A stretch of 40,608 nucleotides of DNA, taken from NCBI GenBank assembly GCA_012512505.1, contig JAAZEB010000056.1:1-40608 (forward strand). The letters run 5' to 3'. Every line of letters starts with the position of its first letter. Position 1 is the stretch's first letter. The notes beneath the pieces were generated by a model that was given only the letters and a program-made list of their open reading frames with translations, had not been told where the DNA came from and made no database searches. Position numbers and translations under genes: made by a program. Source of the DNA: Armatimonadota bacterium (GTDB lineage Bacteria > Armatimonadota > JAAZEB01). Positions 28,174 to 36,827 of this stretch are shown here, in pieces.

Positions 28174-29193
28174 ATGCTGGCTATGACAACAACCCTAGCG
28201 GCCGGACTGGCGCTGCTGCCGTGCGCCGCGGCCCCGCGCGAGCCGGTGCGCCTCATCTTCGATACCGACATGGGCAACGATATCGACGATGCCCTGGCGC
28301 TGGCGCTAATCCACGCCCTTCAAAGCCGCGGCGAGTGCCGGCTGCTCGCGGTGACCCTCACCAAGGACAACCGCTACGCGGCGCCCTTCGTCAGCCTGGT
28401 CAACGCCTTCTACGGCCGCGGCGAGATCCCGATCGGGGTGGCCCGCTCCGGCATCACCCCCGAAGACGGCAGCTACACCAAAGCGGTGGTGGAAGCCAAG
28501 GAGGGCAACCAGCCCCGCTACCCGACGCCCCTGGCAGACTGGACCCAGGCGCCCGCGGCGGTACCCCTGCTGCGACGCGTGCTGGCGGCCCAGCCAGACG
28601 GCTCCGTCGCCATTGTCCAGGTCGGCTTCTCCACCAACCTGGCCGGGCTGCTACAGTCTGAGCCAGACGAGCACTCGCCACTCAACGGCCGGGAGCTGGT
28701 GCGGCGCAAGGTGCGGCTCCTCTCGCCGATGGCCGGCGCCTTCAGCGAGGCGCTGCTGGCCGAAGGCTTTAAGGAGTACAACATCGTCAACGACCTGCCG
28801 GCGGCGCGCCACCTGTTCGCCGAATGGCCCACCCCCCTGGTAGCCAGCGGCTTCGAGGTCGGCAATGCCCTGCTCTACCCGGCGCGCAGCATCGAGCAGG
28901 AGTTCCGCTACGTGGCGCACCATCCGGTCGCCGAGGCCTACTGCGCCTACGCGCCGATGCCTTACGACCGCCCCACCTGGGATCTGACCAGCGTGCTCTA
29001 CGCGGTGCGCCCGGAGCATGGCTACTTCACGCTCTCGCCCGCCGGCCGCATCACGGTCTCGGCGGAAGGGGTCACCCGCCATACCGCGGACGCTGCCGGC
29101 CAACACCACTACCTGCAAGTGCCCGAAGGCGGGGCGCCGCGCATCCTCGAGGCGCTGCAGCTCCTCTGCAGCCAGCCGCCCGACCGTAGATAG
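28174..29193 (+). CDS. Secreted nucleoside hydrolase-like protein
   Basis: A 339-residue exported protein (signal peptide about 1-20, ending CAAAP). FDTDMGNDIDDALALAL (29-45) holds the Asp cluster that binds Ca2+ and the ribose in inosine-uridine nucleoside hydrolases. The family usually reads DTDPGxDDAxA; this branch has one extra residue. The central GFSTNLAGLL corresponds to the substrate-loop GPLTNLA motif, and FEVG near 280 lies where the second metal Asp is expected. An extracellular location is unusual for a purine salvage enzyme. It follows the binding protein by 112 bases and may be co-transcribed. GGAGGAGGG fixes the ATG at 28174. Confidence 0.82.
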   Translation: MLAMTTTLAAGLALLPCAAAPREPVRLIFDTDMGNDIDDALALALIHALQSRGECRLLAVTLTKDNRYAAPFVSLVNAFYGRGEIPIGVARSGITPEDGSYTKAVVEAKEGNQPRYPTPLADWTQAPAAVPLLRRVLAAQPDGSVAIVQVGFSTNLAGLLQSEPDEHSPLNGRELVRRKVRLLSPMAGAFSEALLAEGFKEYNIVNDLPAARHLFAEWPTPLVASGFEVGNALLYPARSIEQEFRYVAHHPVAEAYCAYAPMPYDRPTWDLTSVLYAVRPEHGYFTLSPAGRITVSAEGVTRHTADAAGQHHYLQVPEGGAPRILEALQLLCSQPPDRR

Positions 29194-29214
29194 GCCTGCT
29201 GCCGCATGAGCCGC

Positions 29215-29242
29215 CAAGGGACCCGCGGCCGCGGGTCCCTTG
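29215..29242. terminator. 28-bp perfect palindrome
   Basis: caagggacccgcgg (29215-29228) is followed directly by its complement (29229-29242), giving a 12-bp stem with a 4-base loop. It sits between two convergent genes, 22 bases past the first stop and 7 bases before the second gene's stop codon, and can serve both. Confidence 0.85.
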
Positions 29243-29248
29243 TAGCGA

Positions 29249-30393
29249 TCAGCGCCGCCAGCGCGGGCCACCGCATGTGTAGGCCATCCACCGCAGGTTC
29301 TTGCTCTTCACTATCTTCGGCGTGGTGAGTCGAACGCATCCGGTGCCGTCCGCGTTGACTCGCCAGATGGCCTGGGCCTCCGATACGTCGCTGGTCCAAA
29401 GATCCCCAGCCGTGAAGGCGATGGCGTCGCCGTCAGGTGACCACTCGGGCCCTCCGATATCGTTCAGGCTGCACGTGGTGTAACTGGTGACCTGACGCTT
29501 CGTCCACTCGCCGTCTGCGCGCACGGCCACGAAGAGGTCACGCCTGTTGATAATGGCCGTGATGCGGCCCTTTTTGTCGGTCAGAGTGACGGTGGTGGGC
29601 GCTGAGTACGCGAAAGTGTCCGGATCGCCGGGCGGGAAGGCAGGCGGTCCCATCACGTCGCCGTCTGGCAGTGCCTCCGCGGTCGCCCCCACGGTGTCGA
29701 TGTCGAGGACCTGCCAGGGGGCCCCGGCGCCAAGGAATGCCAGCCGCTGGCTGTTGCCCGCCCACGCGAACGATTCCGCAACATCAGGGTTCAGCCCCTC
29801 GACCACGACCCGCGGCTCCTCGATCCCGACGGGCCTTCCGTCCTCCCACACGACGTCGGCTACCAGCAGATCGAGGCGGTAGTGCCGCTTGCGCGCCACA
29901 GGGTCGTTGCGCCACACGCCGAACGCGAAGCGGGTGCCGTCCGGCGACCACGTCGCCCGCTGGATCTCTTCCCCCGCGTCGCGCGCCAGCACCTCGTAGC
30001 TGGGGTTGGAGAACGCGGCGGTCGCGTCCTCGCTGGTGAAGAGCAGTTGGTCCTCGGGCGGCGATGACCCGGGTGTCCTGTTCCGCACCGCGATGATGAA
30101 CCGCTGATCGCCGCCAGGCGTCATGCCGCGGGAAGTGATGTCCTCCCAGTAGCGGACGCAGTGGATGTACTGGAACCCACTGCCATCCTCACGGATCTGC
30201 ACCGGGTGGCGTTGAGGTAGCCGGCATCATCACCGTCGGTGTGTGTCGGATTGCCGGCCTGGCTATAGGCGATGATCACCGGCCGGTACAGCCCGGCGGT
30301 CGACTGCGCGGATGTCTCGTCGTGCCCGGCGAGAGCCAGGACTGCGAGCCCCAGCACCAGGGTCAGACCTGACCAAACGCATTTCCGAACCAT
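29249..30393 (-). pseudogene. Secreted beta-propeller (PD40/TolB-like) protein, frameshifted
   Basis: Two frames make one protein of about 381 residues. From ATG 30393 (AGGAGGAG just upstream) come a signal peptide (MVRKCVWSGLTLVLGLAVLALA) and PVIIAYSQAGNPTHTDG up to AGYLNAT. The rest, from VQIREDGSGFQYIHC, continues in the next frame. One missing C in the C-run at 30202-30207 (ACCCGG for ACCCCGG) would explain this. The larger piece has propeller blades such as ATWSPDGTRFAFGVW, FAWAGNSQRLAFLG, PEWSPDGDAIAFTA and IWRVNADGTGCVRLT. The role is unknown; such proteins often bind or sort ligands. Confidence 0.75.
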
Positions 30394-30753
30394 GTCTCCT
30401 CCTCTCACTTGGCGGGCCGGCCCCAGCCGGCTCCACGGCTCGTCTGTGGCGATGCCCCTCACGGTGTCGTGGCAGGGAGCACAAGGAGCGGCGTTCCGCT
30501 GGCGGCGCCCGGGTGTTCGGGCGCTCGATGGGCATCCCGTTGGGGAGTATAGCAGGCGATCGTCAAAGAACCGTCAAGTGTTCGGGTCCAAACGCTCCGG
30601 CATCTGTTTTTTTGCCGGGAACCGGGTCACCGCGCGGCTCCGGCGAAGGCGCGTCCGCCCCCGACAGCGAACTGGTGCAGCAGATAGGCGCTCGCGCCAC
30701 CCGCGAGCGCAACGCACCCTCCTGGGTGAGGTTGTTCCCGGATGGAGGTTTGG
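30394..30753. other. Divergent intergenic region
   Basis: No gene is seen. It holds the direct repeats and -10-like site at 30546-30577, a small hairpin gcccg/cgggc at 30507-30522 and a T7 run at 30607-30613 inside a loop of ccggca/tgccgg. Confidence 0.5.
30546..30577 (-). promoter_or_regulatory. Tandem TTGACG sites upstream of a TATACT box
   Basis: On the minus strand TTGACG occurs at 30577-30572 and 30566-30561, exactly 11 bases apart (TTGACG-N5-TTGACG), then TATACT at 30551-30546. Neither TTGACG is at the ideal 17-base distance from the -10 (20 and 9). Direct hexamer repeats one helical turn apart just upstream of a -10 recall sites for PhoB/PhoP-type regulators. It would drive the frameshifted propeller gene. 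Confidence 0.4.
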
Positions 30754-33708
30754 ATGCGGACAGCGTACCTCTGCCTGCTAACCTGCGTGGCGGCGGGCAC
30801 GGCGCCCGGCCTGCCGGCCCAGGCGCCACGCAGCCTCGGCGTTACCATCAACGGTGAGACTGAAGCCGCCGAACCGCTGGCGGTTGACCAATGGCACACG
30901 ATCACCGCGCGCTACCAGTACCCCGGCAAGATCGACCGACTCACCAACACCTTCCTGGTGATTGCCCGGGGCCAAAACCTGCTCAGCGGCTGGGATATCG
31001 GCTACAACCTGCCCGCCAATGAGCTGATGATCATCAAGCACGGCTTCTGGAACGCCACGGAGGCGACCGGACACCCCGGCGAGGCCGGCAAGATCATCGA
31101 GAACGACCAGGGCTACCTCGACTGCGAGCACACCACCGTGGTGCGAACCGCCGACGAGATCACCGTCTCCTATCGGCTGAAGTTCAAGCCGGGCGTCTTG
31201 CGGGGGGCCTACAACGTCTTCCTCTACGTGGAGGATCGCGACCTCAACCACCATGCCTTCACCCCGTTCACCACGATCACCATCGGCGACGAGGCGCTGG
31301 TGCATCGCAGCGACATGCCGAAGGAGTGGCGCAACGCGCTGCGGCCAAAAGGGAACCCCTCCCCCGCCCTGCTGCTCGCCGACGCCGGCCGGGCGAGGTA
31401 CGTCGTGGTGATCCCCCGGGAGCCGAAGCCGATTGAGACCAAAGCGGCCGCCGACCTCAGCCGGCACCTGGAGTGGATCAGCGGCGCCGACTTCGCCATT
31501 CTCCGCGAGGACCAGCTCCGCGCCAAAGACACCCCGTACATCAGCATCGGGCGCACCGACCTGCTGGCGCGCGCGAAGGCCCGCTGGAAGAGCGCCGACC
31601 TCGCGCCGGAGGAGTACGCCCTCGAGGTGGTCGGGGGGAACGTGTACCTCTACGGCGGCCCGGGGCGCGGCTTGATGCACGGGGTTTACTCCCTGCTGGA
31701 GGAAGACCTGGGGTGCCGGTGGTATTCCACCAACTCCGTCGATACTCCCCGCCGGCGCCGCCTCCGCGCGCGTCTCGTCTCGCGGCGCTACGCGCCGGTC
31801 CTGGAGCTGAGAGACCCCTACATCCTCAGCATGCACGACCCAAACTGGTCGCTGCGAAACAAGACCAACTCGCCGCAGGCGCGGGTGCCGTTGGCCTGGG
31901 GAGGCAGCCTGCGCTACTACCACCTGGGGCACACCTACAACACCTACTTCCCGCCGCAGCAGTACTTCGCCGAGCACCCCGAGTACTACGCCCTGGTGAA
32001 TGGCAAGCGGCAGCCGAGCCAGCTCTGTCACACCAACGAGGAAGTGATCCGGCTGAGCATCGAGAAGACGCTCGAGATCTTCCGGAACAACCCCGAGGTG
32101 ACCATCACCGCCATCGGCCCGAACGACGGCCGGGGATTTTGCGATTGCCCGAACTGCAAGAAGCTGGACGACGAGAACGGCGGCCGCTCCGGCAGCTTCT
32201 TCTACTTCGTCAACCGGATCGCCGAGGGGGTGAAGCAGGAGTTCCCCAACAACCACCTCATCTCGCTCGCCTACCTCGACTACGCGAAGCCGCCGACAAA
32301 GCTGAAGGTGGATCCCTACATCATCATCCAGCTCTGCACCGACTCCCACGCGTGGAAGTACCAGTTCTGCAACGTCTGGGAGTCGCAGGAGTACCAGGAG
32401 ATCGTCAAGACGTGGCACGCGAGGAACGCCAAGGTCTACCTGTGGGACTACACCACCGACTACGTGCACTACCTGGTGCCGATGGCAAACTGGGCGGTGG
32501 TCGCCGGCAACACGCGCTTCAACATCCGCCATGGCGTCCGGGGGATCATGTACGAGTCGGAGGCCAACGACTGCGACGAGATGCGCGCCTGGGTGTGGGC
32601 CAAGCAGCTTTGGAACCCGGAGCTCGACACGAAGGCGCTGATGAAGGACTTTGTCTTCGGCTACTACAAGGAGGCCGCGGCGCCGATCTGGGATTACCAG
32701 ATGGCGATGTGGGCTTACTGGGAGAAGTGGCACAAGCAGCCGCACAAGTGCGGCGAGCCTTCAGACAACCCGCTCCTGAACAACCTCCACTGCTCCTACG
32801 CGCCGGACGGCCCGATGTTCACGCCCGAGTTCATGGCCCACATGCGGCGCTGCTTCGAGACGGCCGAGCGCCTGGCGCAGAGCGAGGTGATCCGCGCGCG
32901 CGTCGGGCGTGCCAAGCTGCCGCTGCTCTACCTGGAACTCGGCCAGCACCTCGGCTATTACAGCGAGTTCGGCGACTTCATCTACGGCAAGAGCATCCGG
33001 CAGCCGCGCGCCGAGAAGCAGGCGTTCCTGCCGCTGCTTCAGGAGTTCACCGACCTCTGCAAGCAGAACGAGCTGAGCACCCTGGGGATCTCCGGCAGCG
33101 TCGAGAAGATCACCAACAAGTGGCGCTCCTGCATCGAGTCGGAGAGCGCCTCGCTCCCGAAGATGCACTTCCCCGCCGAGTGGATCTTCGCGGCGGACCC
33201 GGACGACCGGGGCGCCGCGGAGCGATGGTATGCCGACCGCCGGTACTACGATGCCGCCACCAAGCGCGCCAAGGGAGCTCCCGCCGCCAGCCTGGGCAAG
33301 GGGCTCACGGTGCTGCACATCAACCGCGGCGTCGGCTGGGAGCAGCAGGGATTCCCCGGCTTCGACGGCTACGGCTGGTACTTCCAGACCCTCCGGATCC
33401 CGGACGACCTGGCCGGCAAGAAGCACCTCTACCTGCACTTCCTCGCCGTAAACGAGCAGGCCTGGGTCTACATCAACGGCGAGTTGGCCCACGAGCGCTC
33501 CTACGCCTCCACCGGCAAGGGCGTTGGCGAGCTGGCGGGCGCGCCCCTCAGCTTCGACGCGAAGCAGTGGCTCAAGCCGGGCGTCGAAAACACCCTCGCC
33601 ATCCGGGTGATGCACTCATCGGGGTTGGGCGGCATCTGGCTCCCTGCCATGCTCTTCGGCACCGACGCGGAGTGCTCCGTTCAGGAGCTGGACCAGCTCC
33701 GCTACTGA
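30754..33708 (+). CDS. Secreted DUF4838 protein with glucuronidase-like N-domain and jelly-roll C-domain
   Basis: A 984-residue exported protein. After a signal peptide (about 1-23) comes a beta-sandwich (30-190). Residues 215-310 resemble the GH67/GH20 N-terminal domain (KAAADLSRHLEWISGADF). The DUF4838 barrel spans about 330-620 with GPNDGRGFCDCPNCKKLDDE near 456-475, its hallmark. The C-terminal part (about 855-984) is a galactose-binding-like jelly roll (LRIPDDLAGKKHLYLHFLAV). Such proteins are thought to act on uronic-acid-containing glycans, but no enzymatic activity is established for most. GGAGG lies 5 bases before the ATG at 30754; the in-frame ATG at 30742 overlaps that site. Confidence 0.88.
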   Translation: MRTAYLCLLTCVAAGTAPGLPAQAPRSLGVTINGETEAAEPLAVDQWHTITARYQYPGKIDRLTNTFLVIARGQNLLSGWDIGYNLPANELMIIKHGFWNATEATGHPGEAGKIIENDQGYLDCEHTTVVRTADEITVSYRLKFKPGVLRGAYNVFLYVEDRDLNHHAFTPFTTITIGDEALVHRSDMPKEWRNALRPKGNPSPALLLADAGRARYVVVIPREPKPIETKAAADLSRHLEWISGADFAILREDQLRAKDTPYISIGRTDLLARAKARWKSADLAPEEYALEVVGGNVYLYGGPGRGLMHGVYSLLEEDLGCRWYSTNSVDTPRRRRLRARLVSRRYAPVLELRDPYILSMHDPNWSLRNKTNSPQARVPLAWGGSLRYYHLGHTYNTYFPPQQYFAEHPEYYALVNGKRQPSQLCHTNEEVIRLSIEKTLEIFRNNPEVTITAIGPNDGRGFCDCPNCKKLDDENGGRSGSFFYFVNRIAEGVKQEFPNNHLISLAYLDYAKPPTKLKVDPYIIIQLCTDSHAWKYQFCNVWESQEYQEIVKTWHARNAKVYLWDYTTDYVHYLVPMANWAVVAGNTRFNIRHGVRGIMYESEANDCDEMRAWVWAKQLWNPELDTKALMKDFVFGYYKEAAAPIWDYQMAMWAYWEKWHKQPHKCGEPSDNPLLNNLHCSYAPDGPMFTPEFMAHMRRCFETAERLAQSEVIRARVGRAKLPLLYLELGQHLGYYSEFGDFIYGKSIRQPRAEKQAFLPLLQEFTDLCKQNELSTLGISGSVEKITNKWRSCIESESASLPKMHFPAEWIFAADPDDRGAAERWYADRRYYDAATKRAKGAPAASLGKGLTVLHINRGVGWEQQGFPGFDGYGWYFQTLRIPDDLAGKKHLYLHFLAVNEQAWVYINGELAHERSYASTGKGVGELAGAPLSFDAKQWLKPGVENTLAIRVMHSSGLGGIWLPAMLFGTDAECSVQELDQLRY

Positions 33709-33753
33709 GAATCTGACCGGAAGGAGCGTGGAGCGGCCGCGCCGTACCGGCGC

Positions 33754-33855
33754 GCCACAGGGCCATCACACGCCGTCACAACCTGCTGGCCGCGTTGGAC
33801 CCGGCGCACCTTTCCGTACTCGGCGTGCCACAGGGCCATCACACACTGTCACAAC
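33754..33855. repeat. 29-bp direct repeats
   Basis: Two copies (33754-33782 and 33827-33855) that begin gccacagggccatcacac and end gtcacaac differ at only two bases. Their spacing is 73 bases. Confidence 0.85.
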
Positions 33856-33866
33856 ATAGCCACAAC

Positions 33867-34026
33867 TTGTCATCCTGAGCGAAGCGAAGGATCTCTGCCG
33901 GCAGGTAGTGGCGCACTGGCCTGGGCCACCGGGTGCAGAGCGGGGGCGTTCGCGCTGGTCTACAGGCAGCACCACAGCGACAGCGCGGCCTTGGGAAGAG
34001 ATCCTTCGCTTCGCTCAGGATGACAA
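33867..34026. repeat. 29-bp perfect inverted repeat (family copy 2)
   Basis: The arm at 33867-33895 and its exact complement at 33998-34026 carry the same core as the 23.4-23.7 kb element. The flank left of the second arm (around 33965-33997) also resembles 23394-23426, so a longer shared unit exists. The enclosed 102 bases have no gene. Confidence 0.9.
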
Positions 34027-34030
34027 CTAC

Positions 34031-34144
34031 TGGCGCCTTATGGAAAGGCAGCCGAGGCTACCGCGTGCCCTTCACGCCGGATGCTCGGGAGGACAACCGC
34101 TGGTCGCTTTGTGGAAAGACAGCCAAGGCTACCGTGTGCCCCTT
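34031..34144. repeat. Imperfect ~42-bp tandem repeats
   Basis: Segments 34031-34072 and 34101-34144 share the core ggctaccg(c/t)gtgccc and the stretch tggaaag(g/a)cagcc(g/a)a, about 70 bases apart. They lie 40-150 bases beyond the stop of the adjacent minus-strand gene. Confidence 0.7.
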
Positions 34145-34182
34145 CGCGGTCACCCCAGGCTTCGCGGCTGCGCAAGCCCGGC

Positions 34183-36735
34183 TTACTTCGTAACCACCTC
34201 GGCGATCACCAGACCCTTGTCAGGGACCTTCACGTCCAGCTTTTGGCGAGCAGCCATCTTCCGCGGGGCCGCGACGGGCTGAAGGTTGCCGTCGGCGTCG
34301 TAAATGTAGCGGCGCACCGAGGCGGCCCGGCCGGGCCAGGCATAGCTGCCGGAGACGGTGGTCACCAGGCGCTCTTCGCCGATCACGAAGCCGGCGCCCA
34401 GCTCGCGCACGGTGATCGGATAGAGCTTGCAGACAAAGTTGTCTGGGCCCTCCAGCAGCAGGTTCACCGCCATCGGGGAGTAGATGCAGCCGGCCGAGAG
34501 GCAAAGCCGCACGCTCTCGAAAACACCCCGGCGAGTGGTCTCGTCGCCCAGGTTGCCGAGGACCAGCGGCACAGCGCTCAGGTGCCCGAAACCCATGTTG
34601 CTGGGACCGTTCCCTCCCTCGATGAAGCGCTGGATCGGCAGCGAGTTGACGCTCCGGAGGGCCGACGCGCCGTTCCCGAGGAAGAACTTGCCCCGGCTGA
34701 GCACCTCGTGCAGCATCCGGAGCTGTGCCGACTCGGTGACGAAGGCGTTGTCGCACTTCAGGCGCAGCACACTGCCGTCCGCGTCCAGGTCGGCCGAGAA
34801 GCCATCCCAGCGGCTGTAGTCGTAGCGGCTGTAACCGCGCTGGCTGTAGGCCCAACTAAACTCGTCGCAGTAGATGCCGTCGAGGCGGTACTGGTCGAGG
34901 GCACGCCGCATGCCTTTCAGGAGCTCCTCCAGGTAGGCGCTGCCCGGGCGCGGCACGTAGTAGAGCACGCCCCAGTCCTTCTCCACCATGCCGTAGAGCC
35001 ACGCCTTGCTGTAGCCGGCATCCTCGAACGCCTCGCCGGCCGCCGTCCGAATGATATCCTGCGCGATCGGCCAGCGGTCCTGCAGCGGCTTGTAGACCGT
35101 CTCCATCGAGGGGTGCATCATCTGCATGACCTGGGCGTTGGGGCAGGCGGCGCGGATGGCGGCAGCCTCCTTCCCAAGCTGTTCCCAGTAGGCCTCGCGA
35201 TGCTGGAGGGTAAGCCAGGCGTCAATGTCCAGGTCGGGGCAGGCGCCGGGCGCCCGGGGCGCTCCTTCAGGCAGGCGCGGGTACTTGCCGGCGGTGACCA
35301 CGCGCGCGTCCGGCTCCAGGCGCTGCCACGGCCCGAGGACCACGGTGATTGGCCCCAGGTGCCCGAGCGCCCGCCGAAGCTTCTCGGCGGGGGTGCCCTC
35401 CCCTTTCGGCAGCGAGTAGCCCAGGAACATCGGGCGCGGCATCGGCGTGCCGTTCACGCCCCAGCGGCGGCGCACACTGTTGATAAAGCTCCAATAGCCG
35501 CCACCGTCACGCACCGGCGTGAGGGTCAGCTCGAAGTCGATGCTCTTGCCCGGCGCCAGGGCAAGCGTCTCGGAGTAGAGCTCGCCGACGCCGGCGCGGG
35601 CGCGCAGCCACATCAGCAGGCGCAGCCAGTCGCTCTCGGCGGTGATGCCGACGCCGTGGCCGCGTCGGGTGGGCGAATCGAGGTAAAGCGTTGGGTTCTG
35701 GGCGCTGGAGGCCAGCGAGGCGTTCTCCGGCGAGCCGCCCACCCAAAAGCGTGCTGCCTCGCCACGCAGGAAGCAACGATGGCGGAACGGCACTCCCCAC
35801 GTCTGGTCGCCGGTGTTGGTCCAGCGCTCCTTCCAGCGCACCAGGCCATCGCCGATCTCCAGGGTGCGCTCCAGCCGCAGTGCCGGCCAGGCTGCCTCCA
35901 GGCGGTAGCCGGCCGGCCCCCACTTGCCAACGCGCAGCTTCGGCGCCCCCTCCCCGGGTACCCCGTCTTCGGCGAGCAGCAGCGAGGGAGCATCGCCCTT
36001 CATGCCCACCGTGGTCTCGACGAGCAGCTCCACCCCCTCGGCCACGCGCAGGGCGAAGCCGCCCGCCTTCCCCTGGGAGAGGCGCAGGTTGCCCACGGTG
36101 ATGCCGTCGGCAAGGGCGCCGCGCTCCGGCACGGCCGTCGGCGGCTGGGGAAGCGCCGCCCGGTCCGCCCAGCCAACCGCCAGGTCCTCAACGACCAGGT
36201 CGCCAAAGCCGCCGGGCAGCGCTTCCTTCAGGTTATTCCGCAGCGTCAGCGTGTTGCCGTCCACCCCGCGAGCGATGTCGGTGATGTCGAGGAGGAAGGT
36301 GGCGCCCAGGCCGTCCTTGGTGGCCGCGTCGCCCTGGTTCACGTCGGGGGCGAAGAGCATCATCAGCGCGGTGCCGGCAAGCGCCGGGAAGCTGGTGCCC
36401 TCATGGCCGGTGGCAAACTCGAAGGAGGGATCACGCCCGACCAGGCGCTCGTCGCCGGCCGCCGTGTAGCGGCCAATCGGGTGGTCGTTCAGGCGCAGGG
36501 AGGCGTTGTAGTTGCAGCCGGCGACGGTGGCAGTGCGGATCACCGCGCGCAGGCGCAGGAGGATCACCTTGCCCGGCTTCGCCGGCAGTGCCGGCAGTGT
36601 CAGCGTCACCGCCTGGCCCGGCGGCACCGATTGCGCCGGCAACCGGATCGGCTCTTCCAGCGCCGGGGTGGCCGCGCCCGCCGGCAGCGCCGCCAGCGCC
36701 GTCAGGCACACCATGGGTCCCAAGCCACTCTTCAT
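34183..36735 (-). CDS. Secreted TIM-barrel-like glycoside hydrolase candidate, unassigned family
   Basis: An 850-residue exported protein (signal peptide about 1-22, ending AGAATP). The N-terminal half (about 30-430) is beta-rich, with segments such as LRLNDHPIGRYT and RLERTLEIGDGLVRWKERW that recall a galactose-mutarotase-like sandwich. Residues ~440-760 look like a barrel: ITVVLGPWQRLEP, MMHPSMETV, then RLDGIYCDEFSWAYSQRG (about 613-630), where Asp and Glu at a strand end could be catalytic, and NMGFGHLSAVPLVLGNL. The final 80 residues are beta-rich. I cannot assign a family. The ATG at 36735 is poorly served (AAAGG upstream). It lies 92 bases downstream of the AI-2E family gene, on the same strand. 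Confidence 0.65.
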   Translation of the reverse strand: MKSGLGPMVCLTALAALPAGAATPALEEPIRLPAQSVPPGQAVTLTLPALPAKPGKVILLRLRAVIRTATVAGCNYNASLRLNDHPIGRYTAAGDERLVGRDPSFEFATGHEGTSFPALAGTALMMLFAPDVNQGDAATKDGLGATFLLDITDIARGVDGNTLTLRNNLKEALPGGFGDLVVEDLAVGWADRAALPQPPTAVPERGALADGITVGNLRLSQGKAGGFALRVAEGVELLVETTVGMKGDAPSLLLAEDGVPGEGAPKLRVGKWGPAGYRLEAAWPALRLERTLEIGDGLVRWKERWTNTGDQTWGVPFRHRCFLRGEAARFWVGGSPENASLASSAQNPTLYLDSPTRRGHGVGITAESDWLRLLMWLRARAGVGELYSETLALAPGKSIDFELTLTPVRDGGGYWSFINSVRRRWGVNGTPMPRPMFLGYSLPKGEGTPAEKLRRALGHLGPITVVLGPWQRLEPDARVVTAGKYPRLPEGAPRAPGACPDLDIDAWLTLQHREAYWEQLGKEAAAIRAACPNAQVMQMMHPSMETVYKPLQDRWPIAQDIIRTAAGEAFEDAGYSKAWLYGMVEKDWGVLYYVPRPGSAYLEELLKGMRRALDQYRLDGIYCDEFSWAYSQRGYSRYDYSRWDGFSADLDADGSVLRLKCDNAFVTESAQLRMLHEVLSRGKFFLGNGASALRSVNSLPIQRFIEGGNGPSNMGFGHLSAVPLVLGNLGDETTRRGVFESVRLCLSAGCIYSPMAVNLLLEGPDNFVCKLYPITVRELGAGFVIGEERLVTTVSGSYAWPGRAASVRRYIYDADGNLQPVAAPRKMAARQKLDVKVPDKGLVIAEVVTK

Positions 36736-36827
36736 CGCTTGCCTTTCGCCCGGAAGTCTGCTGGCGAAGGTTCCCCACCGACGCGCGCCGCTCCTGTCGT
36801 CTCGGCTGGGGCAGCGAGCCGTCCCGC

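Larger units (their letters stand above)
33709..34182. other. Repeat-rich intergenic region 2
   Basis: A 474-base gap made largely of the repeats listed next. No gene is visible. Confidence 0.7.

Noticed and set aside
30597-30618. Hairpin ccggca/tgccgg with T7 as a terminator
   Set aside because: The T run is inside the loop rather than after the stem, so it cannot work as an intrinsic terminator in that form.
31473-33716. 747-codon frame on the same strand as the DUF4838 gene
   Set aside because: It is a +1 frame shadow of the DUF4838 gene, rich in Arg/Pro/Gly, with no domain signal.
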